A DNA stretch of 64,000 nt from Rhodoferax_B sp049316285 (GTDB taxonomy: Bacteria > Pseudomonadota > Gammaproteobacteria > Burkholderiales > Burkholderiaceae_C), in assembly GCF_049316285.1 (NCBI RefSeq), contig NZ_JBMOXA010000006.1:62001-126000 (forward strand), written 5' to 3'. A program made the translations under genes and the position numbers. The notes under the pieces are model-generated. The model did no database searches. It saw only the letters and a program-made list of their open reading frames with translations, and was not told where the DNA came from. Positions 8,373-16,470 of the stretch are shown piece after piece (the first letter of the stretch is position 1; every line of letters starts with the position of its first letter).

Positions 8373-9680
8373 ATGCCCGACTCGGCCGATCCCCTGGCAG
8401 CTTTTTCCGTCTCCACCCTGGTGCTGCGCGCCAAGCAGTTGGAGATTGATGCGGTGCGCCATCTCGCCTGCCGCGCCGACCTGGTGGACGCACTCGGCCA
8501 GTTGATCCAGGCCCTGCAGCGCGAGCGCGGCGCCTCCAGCATTTACCTGGCCTCCAAAGGACTGCGTTTTGCCGACGTGCGCCGCAACACCGTCCACGAA
8601 GCCCAGGCCATGGAGGCCCGGCTGCGCGAGGTGTTCGCCCAGCACACCGAGACGGCGCAGGGGGCCACCGCCAAATCGCTGTCCCTGATGGCATGGGCCC
8701 TGCTCGGTCTGGACGCGCTGACCGCACTCCGCACACAGATCGAGCGTCAGGCCATGTCGGCACACGACGCGGTTGCCGCCTTCAGCCATCTGATCGCCGG
8801 ACTGATTGAGCTGGTGTTCCATGTGGCCGACGCGGCCAGCCTGCCCAGCGTCTCACGCATCCTGGTGGCCTTTTTGCAATTGGTGCAGGCACAGGAAGAA
8901 GCCGGCCAGGAACGCGCTCTGGGCGCCTTGCTGTATGCCTCGGGCAGCGCCAGCGAAGAACAGCAACAGCGTGTGCTGAACCTCATCGACGCGCAGGAGC
9001 GCAGCCTGCTGGTGTTCGCCGAATTTGCCGACCCGGCCTTGCGCCAGCGTTGGGAACAGCAGCAGTTGCAGCCCGGTGTGGCACGGCTGGAGCGCCTGCG
9101 GCGCACCTTGTGCACCACCCGGCCGGAGCATCCGCTGGACAGCAATCTCAGTGACACCTGGTTCGACGTGTGCACCGAACGCATTGACCAGTTGTGGCAG
9201 TTGCAGATAGCGCTGATGACACAATTGCGCGCGGCCTGCGCCGCAAGCATCACCGCAGCCCAGCAGGACCTGCAAGACTCCAAGGGCTTGCTGCGCCATC
9301 TGCGCGACAACCCGCCGCCGCGCACCCACGCGGTGGACCGCTTCTTTGACCCGGGCAACGCCAGCGCCCCCACGGCTGCGCCGGCAAGTTCCGCAGCCAC
9401 GGGCCAGGCCAGCACTTCGCTGCATGATGTGCTGCAAGCCCAGACCGCACGCCTGACAGACATGGAACTGGAGCTTGTCGCGGCCCGCCGCAAGCTCAAT
9501 GAGCGCAAGGTGATTGACCGCGCAAAAGCCATGCTGATGAGCAAACTGGGCATGAGCGAAGAGGTCGCCTTCCGCACCCTGCAAAAGACCTCGATGGACG
9601 AAAACCGCCGCCTGCTGGATGTGGCCGAAGCCACCCTGGCGTTGCCGGACTCGGCCTTTGCCCAATTGGCGCAACGCTGA
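8373..9680 (+). CDS. nasR: NIT-domain ANTAR transcription antiterminator (NasR-like)
   Basis: A 435-residue protein with the layout of NasR, the nitrate/nitrite-responsive antiterminator of Klebsiella. An N-terminal helical NIT sensor domain (about residues 35-290, including ALQRERGASS near 50) is joined by an Ala/Pro-rich linker (about 325-350) to a C-terminal coiled helix and an ANTAR RNA-binding domain (about 365-430). The ANTAR region has the typical pattern R-K-L-x-E-R-K-V-I-D-R-A-K, then L-M-x-x-x-G-M-S-E-E-x-A. Established knowledge: nitrate or nitrite binding to NIT lets ANTAR bind a two-hexaloop leader and prevent termination. The gene follows nirBD by 65 bases and precedes the nitrite channel, whose leader carries a matching RNA signal. 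Symbol assigned by domain layout and context. Confidence 0.88.
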   Translation: MPDSADPLAAFSVSTLVLRAKQLEIDAVRHLACRADLVDALGQLIQALQRERGASSIYLASKGLRFADVRRNTVHEAQAMEARLREVFAQHTETAQGATAKSLSLMAWALLGLDALTALRTQIERQAMSAHDAVAAFSHLIAGLIELVFHVADAASLPSVSRILVAFLQLVQAQEEAGQERALGALLYASGSASEEQQQRVLNLIDAQERSLLVFAEFADPALRQRWEQQQLQPGVARLERLRRTLCTTRPEHPLDSNLSDTWFDVCTERIDQLWQLQIALMTQLRAACAASITAAQQDLQDSKGLLRHLRDNPPPRTHAVDRFFDPGNASAPTAAPASSAATGQASTSLHDVLQAQTARLTDMELELVAARRKLNERKVIDRAKAMLMSKLGMSEEVAFRTLQKTSMDENRRLLDVAEATLALPDSAFAQLAQR

Positions 9681-9845
9681 ACCATTGCGGTGCATCGCGT
9701 GCCGGCTATGCACTGACGCGAGGCCAGGCGGCGGGCATCACACCCGGCGTTTCAGCAAAACCTATACATGCCGTGTTTTTTGTGCCCCACACATGTGCAA
9801 CATGCCGGCCTTGGCAAAGGTATGGATATTGCTTAACCCACACAT

Positions 9846-9898
9846 CGGGCTGATGAAGGCCTGAGCAAGCCCACAGCGCACCCCGGATAACGGCGTCC
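9846..9898 (+). promoter_or_regulatory. Candidate ANTAR (NasR) RNA target: paired hexaloop hairpins
   Basis: P1: CGGGCT (9846-9851), loop GATGAA, GGCCTG (9858-9863); six base pairs counting wobbles, loop with G at position 4 but G instead of A at position 1. P2: GGAT (9885-9888), loop AACGGC (9889-9894), GTCC (9895-9898); loop with A at position 1 and G at position 4, exactly the ANTAR rule. P2's loop and 3' arm are the same bases as the left arm of the terminator that follows, so P2 and the terminator cannot form together. Confidence 0.6.
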
Positions 9899-9944
9899 AT
9901 TGCAGCACTCGCAAACCTGAGTGCCGCAACGGACGCCGTTTTGC
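9889..9944 (+). terminator. Intrinsic terminator in the nitrite channel leader
   Basis: A long hairpin: AACGGCGTCC (9889-9898) pairs with GGACGCCGTT (9931-9940), then TTGC/GCAA, then GCACTC/GAGTGC around an eight-base loop; only two A-C mismatches interrupt 20 base pairs. It is followed by TTTTGC. It sits 72 bases upstream of the channel start codon, placed to attenuate that gene. Its left arm coincides with the P2 hexaloop. Confidence 0.7.
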
Positions 9945-10016
9945 ATTCTGCAGTGCTTGAACGCCATGTTCAGCAACGCCCATCCCTCCCCTTTTATCCA
10001 GCCCAAAGGAAGTCAA

Positions 10017-10829
10017 ATGGCCTACCTCGCCCCTGCCGAGTTCGTCACCAAAATGGTCGATGCCGGTGAATCCAAGTTGCTCATGTCCACCCGCGACACC
10101 TTGATCCGCTCCTACATGGCCGGTGCCATCCTGGCCCTGGCCGCTGCCTTTGCGGTGACCGTGACCGTCAACACCGGCAACCCGCTGCTGGGCGCCATCC
10201 TGTTCCCCGTGGGTTTCATCATGCTGTACCTGATGGGTTTTGACCTGCTCACCGGCGTATTCACCCTGGTGCCCTTGGCTGTGCTCGACAAACGCCCCGG
10301 CGCCACGTGGAAAGGTGTTTTCCGCAACTGGGGTTTGGTGTTTGTTGGCAACTTCGCCGGCGCACTGACGGTGGCCGTGTTCATGGCCATCATCTTCACC
10401 TTTGGTTTCAGCGAAGCGCCGAATGCAGTGGGCGAAAAGCTAGGCCACATTGGTGAAGGCCGTACGCTGGGTTATGCCGCACATGGCGCCGCCGGCATGC
10501 TCACACTGTTCATTCGCGGCGTGATGTGCAACTGGATGGTGTCCACCGGCGTGGTCGCAGCCATGATGTCGACCACTGTTTCGGGCAAGGCCATAGGCAT
10601 GTGGATGCCCGTGATGATCTTCTTCTACATGGGTTTTGAGCACTCCATCGTCAACATGTTCCTGTTCCCCACAGGCCTGTTGCTGGGTGGCAAGTTCACG
10701 CTGATGGACTACCTGATCTGGAACGAGATTCCCACTGTGCTGGGCAACCTGGTCGGTGGTCTGACCTTTGTTGGCCTGACGCTTTACTCCACACACTACA
10801 AGACCGCCGCCAAGCGCGTGGCGCAGTAA
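10017..10829 (+). CDS. Formate/nitrite transporter family channel
   Basis: A 270-residue integral membrane protein of the FNT family with six hydrophobic segments (about residues 35-55, 60-85, 105-130, 165-185, 195-215, 235-258), a pentameric channel fold that moves nitrite or formate. The family pattern is clear: a half-helix GFDLLTGVFTL near 77-87 and a second MCNWMVSTG near 173-181. Given nirB, nirD and nasR upstream, nitrite uptake is the likely role (NirC-like). The ATG at 10017 is chosen for its Shine-Dalgarno AAAGGA. Expression is probably attenuated by the terminator at 9889-9944. Confidence 0.93.
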   Translation: MAYLAPAEFVTKMVDAGESKLLMSTRDTLIRSYMAGAILALAAAFAVTVTVNTGNPLLGAILFPVGFIMLYLMGFDLLTGVFTLVPLAVLDKRPGATWKGVFRNWGLVFVGNFAGALTVAVFMAIIFTFGFSEAPNAVGEKLGHIGEGRTLGYAAHGAAGMLTLFIRGVMCNWMVSTGVVAAMMSTTVSGKAIGMWMPVMIFFYMGFEHSIVNMFLFPTGLLLGGKFTLMDYLIWNEIPTVLGNLVGGLTFVGLTLYSTHYKTAAKRVAQ

Positions 10830-10835
10830 GCCCCT

Positions 10836-10915
10836 GGCTCCGGTGCTGCGCACTTTCCGCCCCCGTCGCTGGGGGCAGCACCTGCAGCCTGGCATAGCCA
10901 GTTCTGCGGTACTTC
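10836..10915. repeat. Structured repeat, copy A (intergenic)
   Basis: GGTGCTG (10842-10848) pairs with CAGCACC (10876-10882), enclosing CCCCC (10860-10864) paired with GGGGG (10871-10875), followed by a second hairpin CTGGC-ATA-GCCAG (10889-10901). The same two-hairpin plan occurs at 50897-50992 with different bases in the stems (CCGGC-AAA-GCCGG there), showing compensatory change. There is no T tract, so it is not an ordinary terminator. Confidence 0.65.
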
Positions 10916-10928
10916 CACACGGGATGCC

Positions 10929-12680
10929 ATGAGCCAAACTTTACGCGTGACACTGGGCCAGCATTCGCGCGCCGGGACCAAGGGTGTCAACCAGGACTTC
11001 CACGGCGCCATGCTGCCGCAAGGTGCATTGCTGACGAGCAAAGGCATAGCGCTGGCGCAGGCCGATGGCATTGGTTCCAGCGCCGTCAGCCAGGAAGCCA
11101 GTGCGGCGGCGGTACGCGGATTTCTCGACGACTACTACGCCACTTCGGATGCGTGGTCGGTGCGACGCTCGGCACAACGTGTGCTGGGTGCGACCAATGC
11201 CTGGCTGCACGCGCAAACCATGCGTAGCCATGCGCGCTTCGACAAGGACCGGGGTTACGTCTGCACCTTCAGCGCCCTCATCCTGAAGGGCCGTGAAGTG
11301 CACTTGCTGCACGTCGGCGACTCACGCATCTACCGCCTGCAGCCGCAGGCGCTGGAACAATTGACCGAGGACCACCGTGTGCATTTGTCATCGGTCGAAT
11401 CGTTTCTTGGCCGCGCCCTGGGCTTCGGCCCCAATCTGGAGATCGACTACCGCTGCCTGCCGGCCGAGGTGGGCGACATCTACCTGCTGGCCACCGACGG
11501 CGCCTACCTGCACCTGGATGCCGCCGCCGTGGCCGAGGCCCTGGCGTTATGCCCCGACGACTTTGACGCGGCCGCCAGCGCCCTCATCAGCATCGCCCAG
11601 GCGCGTGGCGCCGACGACGACGCCACGGTGCAACTGCTGCGCATAGACGCCCTGCCCGCGGCCAATGCTAACCCGCTGAGTTTGCTCAAACTTGAAGCAC
11701 AGCGCGAAGGCCTGGCCCTGCCGCCACCGCTGGCGCCGCGTGCCAGCTTCGAGGGCTACAGCATTGCACGCGAGCTGCACACCAGCGCGCGCAGCCACGT
11801 GTTCCTGGCCACGGACGACACCACCGGCCAGCCCGTGGTGCTGAAAACGCCCTCGGTCGATCTGCGCGATGACGCGCATTACCTGGATGGTTTTCTGCTC
11901 GAAGAATGGGTGGCACGCCGCATACACAGCCCGCATGTGCTCAAGCCCTTCCACACCGACCGCCCGCGCCAACATGTCTACGTGGCGATGGAATTTGTCG
12001 ACGGCCAAACCCTTGCGCAGTGGATGACCGACCACCCCAAACCCGAGCTCGACAGCGTGCGCAGCCTGGTGGCGCAAATCGCCAAAGGTTTGCAAGCCTT
12101 CCACAGCAAAGAAATGCTGCACCAGGACTTGCGCCCGGCCAATGTGATGATAGACCGCAGCGGCACGGCAAAAATCATAGACTTCGGCTCCACCTACGTG
12201 GCCGGCCTTTCCGAGGGCACACCCCATGCACGTGCTGACGCCATCGCCGGCACGCTGCAATACACCGCACCCGAATACTTCACCGGCGACGGCGGCAGTG
12301 CCCGCTCCGACCTGTTCTCGCTGGCCGTGCTCAGCTATCAGATGCTTACCGGACAACTGCCCTACGGTTTGCAGGTGCCCCAGCTCAAGTCGCCCGCCGA
12401 TCTCAAGCGCCTGCGCTACCAGCCGCTACGCCACCTGCGCCCCGAGCTGCCGGAATGGCTGGATGCCGTGCTGCAAAAAGCCCTGCAGCCGCAGCCCGCC
12501 AAGCGCCAGGAAGCACTCAGCGAGTTCATCCACGACCTGCATGCACCAGGCCCCCAGTTCCAACGCAAACGCGCGCCGCCCTTGGTGGAAAAACACCCGG
12601 TGGTGTTCTGGCAGCTGACGTCGTTGCTGCTAGGCCTGGCGGTGGTGGTGTTGCTCGGGCTGCGGGCCTACGGCCATTAA
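10929..12680 (+). CDS. Bifunctional PP2C phosphatase / Ser-Thr protein kinase
   Basis: A 583-residue fusion. Residues 1-240 form a PP2C-type phosphatase with metal-binding motifs N-Q-D near 19-21, ADGIGSS near 39-45, HVGDSR near 127-132 and ATDGAY near 186-191. Residues about 275-545 form a Hanks-type kinase with VVLKTP for the ATP-anchoring lysine, HQDLRPANVM (HQD in place of HRD) as catalytic loop and IDFGS for DFG. The glycine loop is poorly conserved. A transmembrane helix at about 558-578 tethers it to the inner membrane with catalytic parts in the cytosol. In pseudomonads a similar fusion lies beside nasA and nirB, so a role in tuning nitrate/nitrite assimilation is inferred. Its target is unknown. 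Start chosen at ATG 10929, which follows GGG. Confidence 0.9.
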   Translation: MSQTLRVTLGQHSRAGTKGVNQDFHGAMLPQGALLTSKGIALAQADGIGSSAVSQEASAAAVRGFLDDYYATSDAWSVRRSAQRVLGATNAWLHAQTMRSHARFDKDRGYVCTFSALILKGREVHLLHVGDSRIYRLQPQALEQLTEDHRVHLSSVESFLGRALGFGPNLEIDYRCLPAEVGDIYLLATDGAYLHLDAAAVAEALALCPDDFDAAASALISIAQARGADDDATVQLLRIDALPAANANPLSLLKLEAQREGLALPPPLAPRASFEGYSIARELHTSARSHVFLATDDTTGQPVVLKTPSVDLRDDAHYLDGFLLEEWVARRIHSPHVLKPFHTDRPRQHVYVAMEFVDGQTLAQWMTDHPKPELDSVRSLVAQIAKGLQAFHSKEMLHQDLRPANVMIDRSGTAKIIDFGSTYVAGLSEGTPHARADAIAGTLQYTAPEYFTGDGGSARSDLFSLAVLSYQMLTGQLPYGLQVPQLKSPADLKRLRYQPLRHLRPELPEWLDAVLQKALQPQPAKRQEALSEFIHDLHAPGPQFQRKRAPPLVEKHPVVFWQLTSLLLGLAVVVLLGLRAYGH

Positions 12681-12800
12681 GGCCGGCGGCGACAGCACAC
12701 ATGCCCATGCGCGCTGTACACCTACAGCCCTCAAGCCATTGGCCTCTTCACCTAAGGTTGCTGCACCCTGTTAGCAGAAGCTGTTTTGAAGGAGCCCGAA

Positions 12801-13091
12801 ATGAAATGTCCGACCTGTCCCGACGCCACCCTGGTGATGGCCGACCGCCAAGGCATAGAGATCGACTACTGCCCGCAGTGCCGTGGCGTGTGGCTGGACC
12901 GGGGCGAACTCGACAAGTTGATTGAACGCAGCGGCGCGGGCGCAGCGCCAGTACAGCAAGCCGTTCAGCAGCCGCAGTATGCGCAGCCGCAATACCAGCA
13001 GCAGCGCCGCCCTGACTTTGACGACTCTGGCTACAACAAGCGCCAGGGCTACCGCAAACAAAAGTCCTGGCTCAGCGAGATTTTTGACTAG
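12801..13091 (+). CDS. TFIIB-type zinc-ribbon protein
   Basis: A 96-residue soluble protein. Residues 1-45 hold a zf-TFIIB zinc ribbon with two C-x2-C knuckles (CPTC and CPQC) followed by the family signature RGVWLDRGELDKLI. The rest is low-complexity, rich in Gln, Tyr and Pro, ending in a basic/aromatic stretch. The ATG at 12801 lies seven bases after a strong AAGGAG. The precise function of this family is unknown; it may bind nucleic acid or protein. It is transcribed toward the RND pump genes and separated from them by a bidirectional terminator. Confidence 0.88.
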   Translation: MKCPTCPDATLVMADRQGIEIDYCPQCRGVWLDRGELDKLIERSGAGAAPVQQAVQQPQYAQPQYQQQRRPDFDDSGYNKRQGYRKQKSWLSEIFD

Positions 13092-13107
13092 CCTTTAAAG
13101 GCTTTAA

Positions 13108-13157
13108 GCCTTTTAGCTTCTCTACGCATACTGGATATGCGTGAATAGCTACAGAAG
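13108..13157. repeat. Short AGCTnC-type palindromic repeat
   Basis: Includes ACGCATA-CTGGA-TATGCGT (13124-13142), flanked by TTTTAGCTTCT on the left and ATAGCTACAGAAGC on the right, which are imperfect inverted copies of each other. Similar elements occur near 43478-43525, 52212-52250 and 57122-57170. Members share AGCTnC flanks around a short stem. Confidence 0.45.
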
Positions 13158-13175
13158 CAATAGCATCTGGAGCAT

Positions 13176-13217
13176 AAAAAAACCCGGCATGGCTTATGGG
13201 GCCATGCCGGGTTTTGT
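13176..13217. terminator. Bidirectional intrinsic terminator
   Basis: AAAACCCGGCATGGC (13179-13193) pairs with GCCATGCCGGGTTTT (13201-13215) around a seven-base loop; A tract on the left and T tract on the right let it work in both directions. It separates the converging zinc-ribbon gene and RND permease gene. Confidence 0.9.
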
Positions 13218-13231
13218 GTTGAAGCCCTGGT

Positions 13232-16200
13232 TTATTTGGCGATCAACTCTTCGTGAGCTGGTGCCAGCGGCTTGTGCGCGTCGGCACCATGGCCATGGCC
13301 CGCATCCGGTGCATCCTTGGCCACCGTGGTCTTGGCACCCGGCACCGTGCCGCGCGCCAGCAGCGTGTAGACGGTGGGCACCACAAAGATAGTGAGCAAG
13401 GTGCCCAGGCTCATGCCGCCGACAATCACCCAGCCGATTTGCTGGCGGCTCTCGGCGCCCGCGCCGTCGGCCAAAGCCAGCGGCACCGCACCCAGCACCA
13501 TCGCGCCGGTGGTCATCAGAATCGGCCGCAGGCGCTGCGACGAGGCTTTGACCAGAGCGTCCACCATGTCCATGCCGTGTTCGCGCAACTGGTTGGTGAA
13601 CTCGACAATCAAGATGCCGTGTTTGGTGATCAGCCCGACCAGGGTGATCAAGCCGATCTGCGAATACACATTCAGCGAGCCGCCCGACCACTTCAGCGCC
13701 AGGAGCGCACCAATCATGGACAGCGGCACCGACAGCATGATCACCAGCGGGTCGATGAAGCTTTCAAACTGCGCCGCCAGTACCAGGAAGATGAACACCA
13801 GCGCCAGCACAAACACCACGGCCAGCGCGCCCTGCGAATTGCGGAACTCACGCGAGATGCCGTTCAGGTCGGTGGTGTAACCGGGCTTCAGCACCTTGGC
13901 CGAAGTCTGCTCCATGAAGTTCAGGGCCTGGCCCAGGGAATAGTCGGACGACAGGTTGGCCGAGATGGTGGCCGAGCGGCGTTGGCCGAAGTGGTTCAAC
14001 TCGCGCGGCGACACGTTTTCACGCGTCTTCACCAAGGCCGAGAGCGGGATCATGGTGTCGTTGCGGCCACGCACGTAAATGCTGTCGATGTCTTCCGGCG
14101 TGGTGCGGCCGCTGGCGCGGGTTTGCACAATCACGTCGTACTGCTCGGCATCACGCTTGTAACGCGTCACGTTGCGCCCACCCAGCATGGTTTCGATGGC
14201 GCGCGCCACGGCGTCCACCGAAACCCCCATGTCGGCGGCTTTGTCGCGGTCGATGTCGATACGCAACTCGGGTTTGTTCAAACGCAGGTCAATGTCAACG
14301 GACTGGATGCCCGGGTTCTTCGCCATTTCATCCTGGAACTGGCGCACCACCTGGGCCAGGTTCTGGTAGCTGTCCGAGGTTTGGATGACGAAGTTCAGCG
14401 GCCGGTCACGGAAACCCTGGCCCAGCGACGGCGGCGTGATGGTGAACGCGCTAACGCCCGGCAATGCGCCGATCTTGGGCCCCATCTCGCGCGCCAGATT
14501 GAGTGTGCTGCGGCTGCGTTCTTCCCAGTCCACGGTGCGGAACACCACGCTGCCTTGCGACACCGTAGGGTTGCCGATGTTGGCGAATACACGGTCGAAC
14601 TCGGGATACTTCTTGCCCAGTTCTTCCAGTTCCTTGGCGTAGCGGTCGGTGTACTCCAGCGTGGAACCATCGGGCGCGTTGATGTTGGCCAGTATGGTGC
14701 CGCGGTCTTCGAGTGGCGACAGCTCCTGCTTCATGCTGGGGTAGACAAAGTAGATGGCGGCGGCGCTGGCAATCATCAAACTCAGCACAATCCAGCGCGC
14801 CTGCAGCAGCATTTTTTTGGTACGCACACCCATGCCACGCTCACCCGCGCGCGGCTTGTAGCCGGTGACGATGATGCGACGCAGCAGGCGGCCGTAGGCG
14901 TCGGACAAGGCTGTCAACGCACGCTCCATGCCGCTGTCAAAACGGTTCGGCTTGGGGTTGTGCTTGAGCATCAGCGAACACATCATCGGCGTGAGTGTCA
15001 GCGCCACAAAACCCGACACCACCACCGCCCCGGCCAGCGCCAGTGCAAACTCGACAAACAAGCGCCCCGTGCGCCCCGGCGTGAAGGCCAGCGGCGCGTA
15101 CACCGCCACCAGCGTGGCGGTCATGGTGATCACGGCAAAACCGATTTCGCGCGCACCTTTGATGGCCGCCGAGAACGGGTCCAGGCCCTCTTCTATGTGC
15201 CGGAAGATGTTCTCCAGCATAACGATGGCGTCGTCCACCACCAGACCGATCGCCAACACCAGGGCCAGCAACGTGAGTGTGTTGATACTGAAACCGGCCA
15301 ACGCCATCAGCGCAAACGTGCCGATCAAACTCACCGGAATGGTGATGATGGGAATGATGGACGCACGCAGCGTGCGCAGGAACACAAAGATCACCAGCGC
15401 CACCAGCACCACGGCTTCAAAAATGGTGTGGTAGACGTTTTTCACCGAGCGGTCGATGAACACCGAGTTGTCGTTGGCAACGTCGATGGTCATGCCGGCT
15501 GGCAGGTCGGCGCGCAGCTTGGGCAGCATTTCGCGCACACCGGCCGAGAGCTGCAGCGGGTTGGCCGTGGCCTGGCGGATCACACCGGCCGAAATCGCCG
15601 GGCGCCCGTTCAGGCGTACCGCACTGCGTTCGTCCACCGGGCCCTCTTCCACGCGTCCGACATCGCGCACTTTCACCGGAAAACCGTTGACGCTTTTGAT
15701 GGTGATGTCGCCAAACTGCGCCGGACGCATCAAATCGGTTTGCGAGGTGACGCTGAACTCACGCTGCTGCGACTCGATGCGCCCGCCGGGCAGCTCCAGG
15801 TTGCTGCGGCGAATGGCGTCTTCCACATCACCCGTGGTGAGGCGGTAGCTGGCCAGCTTGTCGGGGTCCAGCCACACACGCATGGCGTATTTGCGTTCGC
15901 CGAAGATGCGCACGTCGGCCACGCCGGTCACCGTCTGCAGGCGCGGCTTGACCATGCGGTTGACCAGATCGTTGATCTCCAGCGGCGACAAGCTGTCGCT
16001 GGAGAAAGCCAGCCAGATCACCGGAAACGCATCGGCCTCCACCTTGGCGATCACCGGCTCGTCAATCGCCGCGGGCAGGCGGTTGCGCACCCGCGCTGTG
16101 CGGTCGCGCACTTCGGCGGCAGCCGCATCGGCGTCTTTCTCCAGGCGGAAACGCACCGAGATCTGGCTTTGCTCGGCGCGGCTGATGGAGGTGATGACGT

Positions 16201-16432
16201 CGACCGCATCAATGCCGGCAATCGAGTCTTCCAGCGGCTTGCTGATTTGCGACTCGATGACCTCGGCCGAGGCGCCCGGGTACTTGACCGTGACGGTGAC
16301 CACGGGCTCGTCGATCTTGGGGTATTCGCGCACGCTCAGGCGCATGAAGCTGACGGCACCGATCAGCACGATCAGCAGCGACAACACGGTGGCAAACACC
16401 GGGCGGCGGATGGAAATTTCAGCGAGCTGCAT
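13232..16432 (-). CDS. RND (HAE1-type) multidrug efflux permease
   Basis: A 1066-residue inner-membrane proton antiporter of the RND superfamily, the pump subunit of a tripartite efflux system. The start MQLAEISIRRPVFATVL is classical. There are twelve expected transmembrane helices in two clusters (about 8-30 plus 335-540, and about 560-580 plus 870-1035) and two large periplasmic loops (about 35-330 and 580-860). Helix 4 shows the proton-relay acidic pair in GLVVDDAIVMLEN. It is transcribed 38 bases after the membrane fusion gene as one operon. No outer-membrane TolC-type gene is in the window, so the pump must borrow one. Substrates cannot be deduced. Confidence 0.95.
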   Translation of the reverse strand: MQLAEISIRRPVFATVLSLLIVLIGAVSFMRLSVREYPKIDEPVVTVTVKYPGASAEVIESQISKPLEDSIAGIDAVDVITSISRAEQSQISVRFRLEKDADAAAAEVRDRTARVRNRLPAAIDEPVIAKVEADAFPVIWLAFSSDSLSPLEINDLVNRMVKPRLQTVTGVADVRIFGERKYAMRVWLDPDKLASYRLTTGDVEDAIRRSNLELPGGRIESQQREFSVTSQTDLMRPAQFGDITIKSVNGFPVKVRDVGRVEEGPVDERSAVRLNGRPAISAGVIRQATANPLQLSAGVREMLPKLRADLPAGMTIDVANDNSVFIDRSVKNVYHTIFEAVVLVALVIFVFLRTLRASIIPIITIPVSLIGTFALMALAGFSINTLTLLALVLAIGLVVDDAIVMLENIFRHIEEGLDPFSAAIKGAREIGFAVITMTATLVAVYAPLAFTPGRTGRLFVEFALALAGAVVVSGFVALTLTPMMCSLMLKHNPKPNRFDSGMERALTALSDAYGRLLRRIIVTGYKPRAGERGMGVRTKKMLLQARWIVLSLMIASAAAIYFVYPSMKQELSPLEDRGTILANINAPDGSTLEYTDRYAKELEELGKKYPEFDRVFANIGNPTVSQGSVVFRTVDWEERSRSTLNLAREMGPKIGALPGVSAFTITPPSLGQGFRDRPLNFVIQTSDSYQNLAQVVRQFQDEMAKNPGIQSVDIDLRLNKPELRIDIDRDKAADMGVSVDAVARAIETMLGGRNVTRYKRDAEQYDVIVQTRASGRTTPEDIDSIYVRGRNDTMIPLSALVKTRENVSPRELNHFGQRRSATISANLSSDYSLGQALNFMEQTSAKVLKPGYTTDLNGISREFRNSQGALAVVFVLALVFIFLVLAAQFESFIDPLVIMLSVPLSMIGALLALKWSGGSLNVYSQIGLITLVGLITKHGILIVEFTNQLREHGMDMVDALVKASSQRLRPILMTTGAMVLGAVPLALADGAGAESRQQIGWVIVGGMSLGTLLTIFVVPTVYTLLARGTVPGAKTTVAKDAPDAGHGHGADAHKPLAPAHEELIAK

Positions 16433-16470
16433 ACAGGTAACTTCGCGGTATGAGGATCAACTCAGCCAGC

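Larger units (their letters stand above)
9681..10016 (+). promoter_or_regulatory. Leader region of the nitrite channel gene
   Basis: There are 336 bases without a gene between nasR and the channel gene. The upstream half holds several imperfect inverted repeats (for example GCGGG/CCCGG near 9730-9747) and an AT-richer patch at 9765-9785 that could be promoter. The downstream half carries the hexaloop hairpins and terminator annotated separately. A good Shine-Dalgarno AAAGGA (10005-10010) lies seven bases before the ATG. Confidence 0.6.

Noticed and set aside
9812..9834. Possible sigma-54 promoter (TGGCA...TTGCT) before the nitrite channel
   Set aside because: The GG to GC spacing is 16 bases instead of 10, so it does not fit.
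13253..16453. A 1066-residue open frame opposite the RND permease
   Set aside because: Complementary-strand shadow of a high-GC gene, Arg/His/Gln-rich, no recognisable fold.
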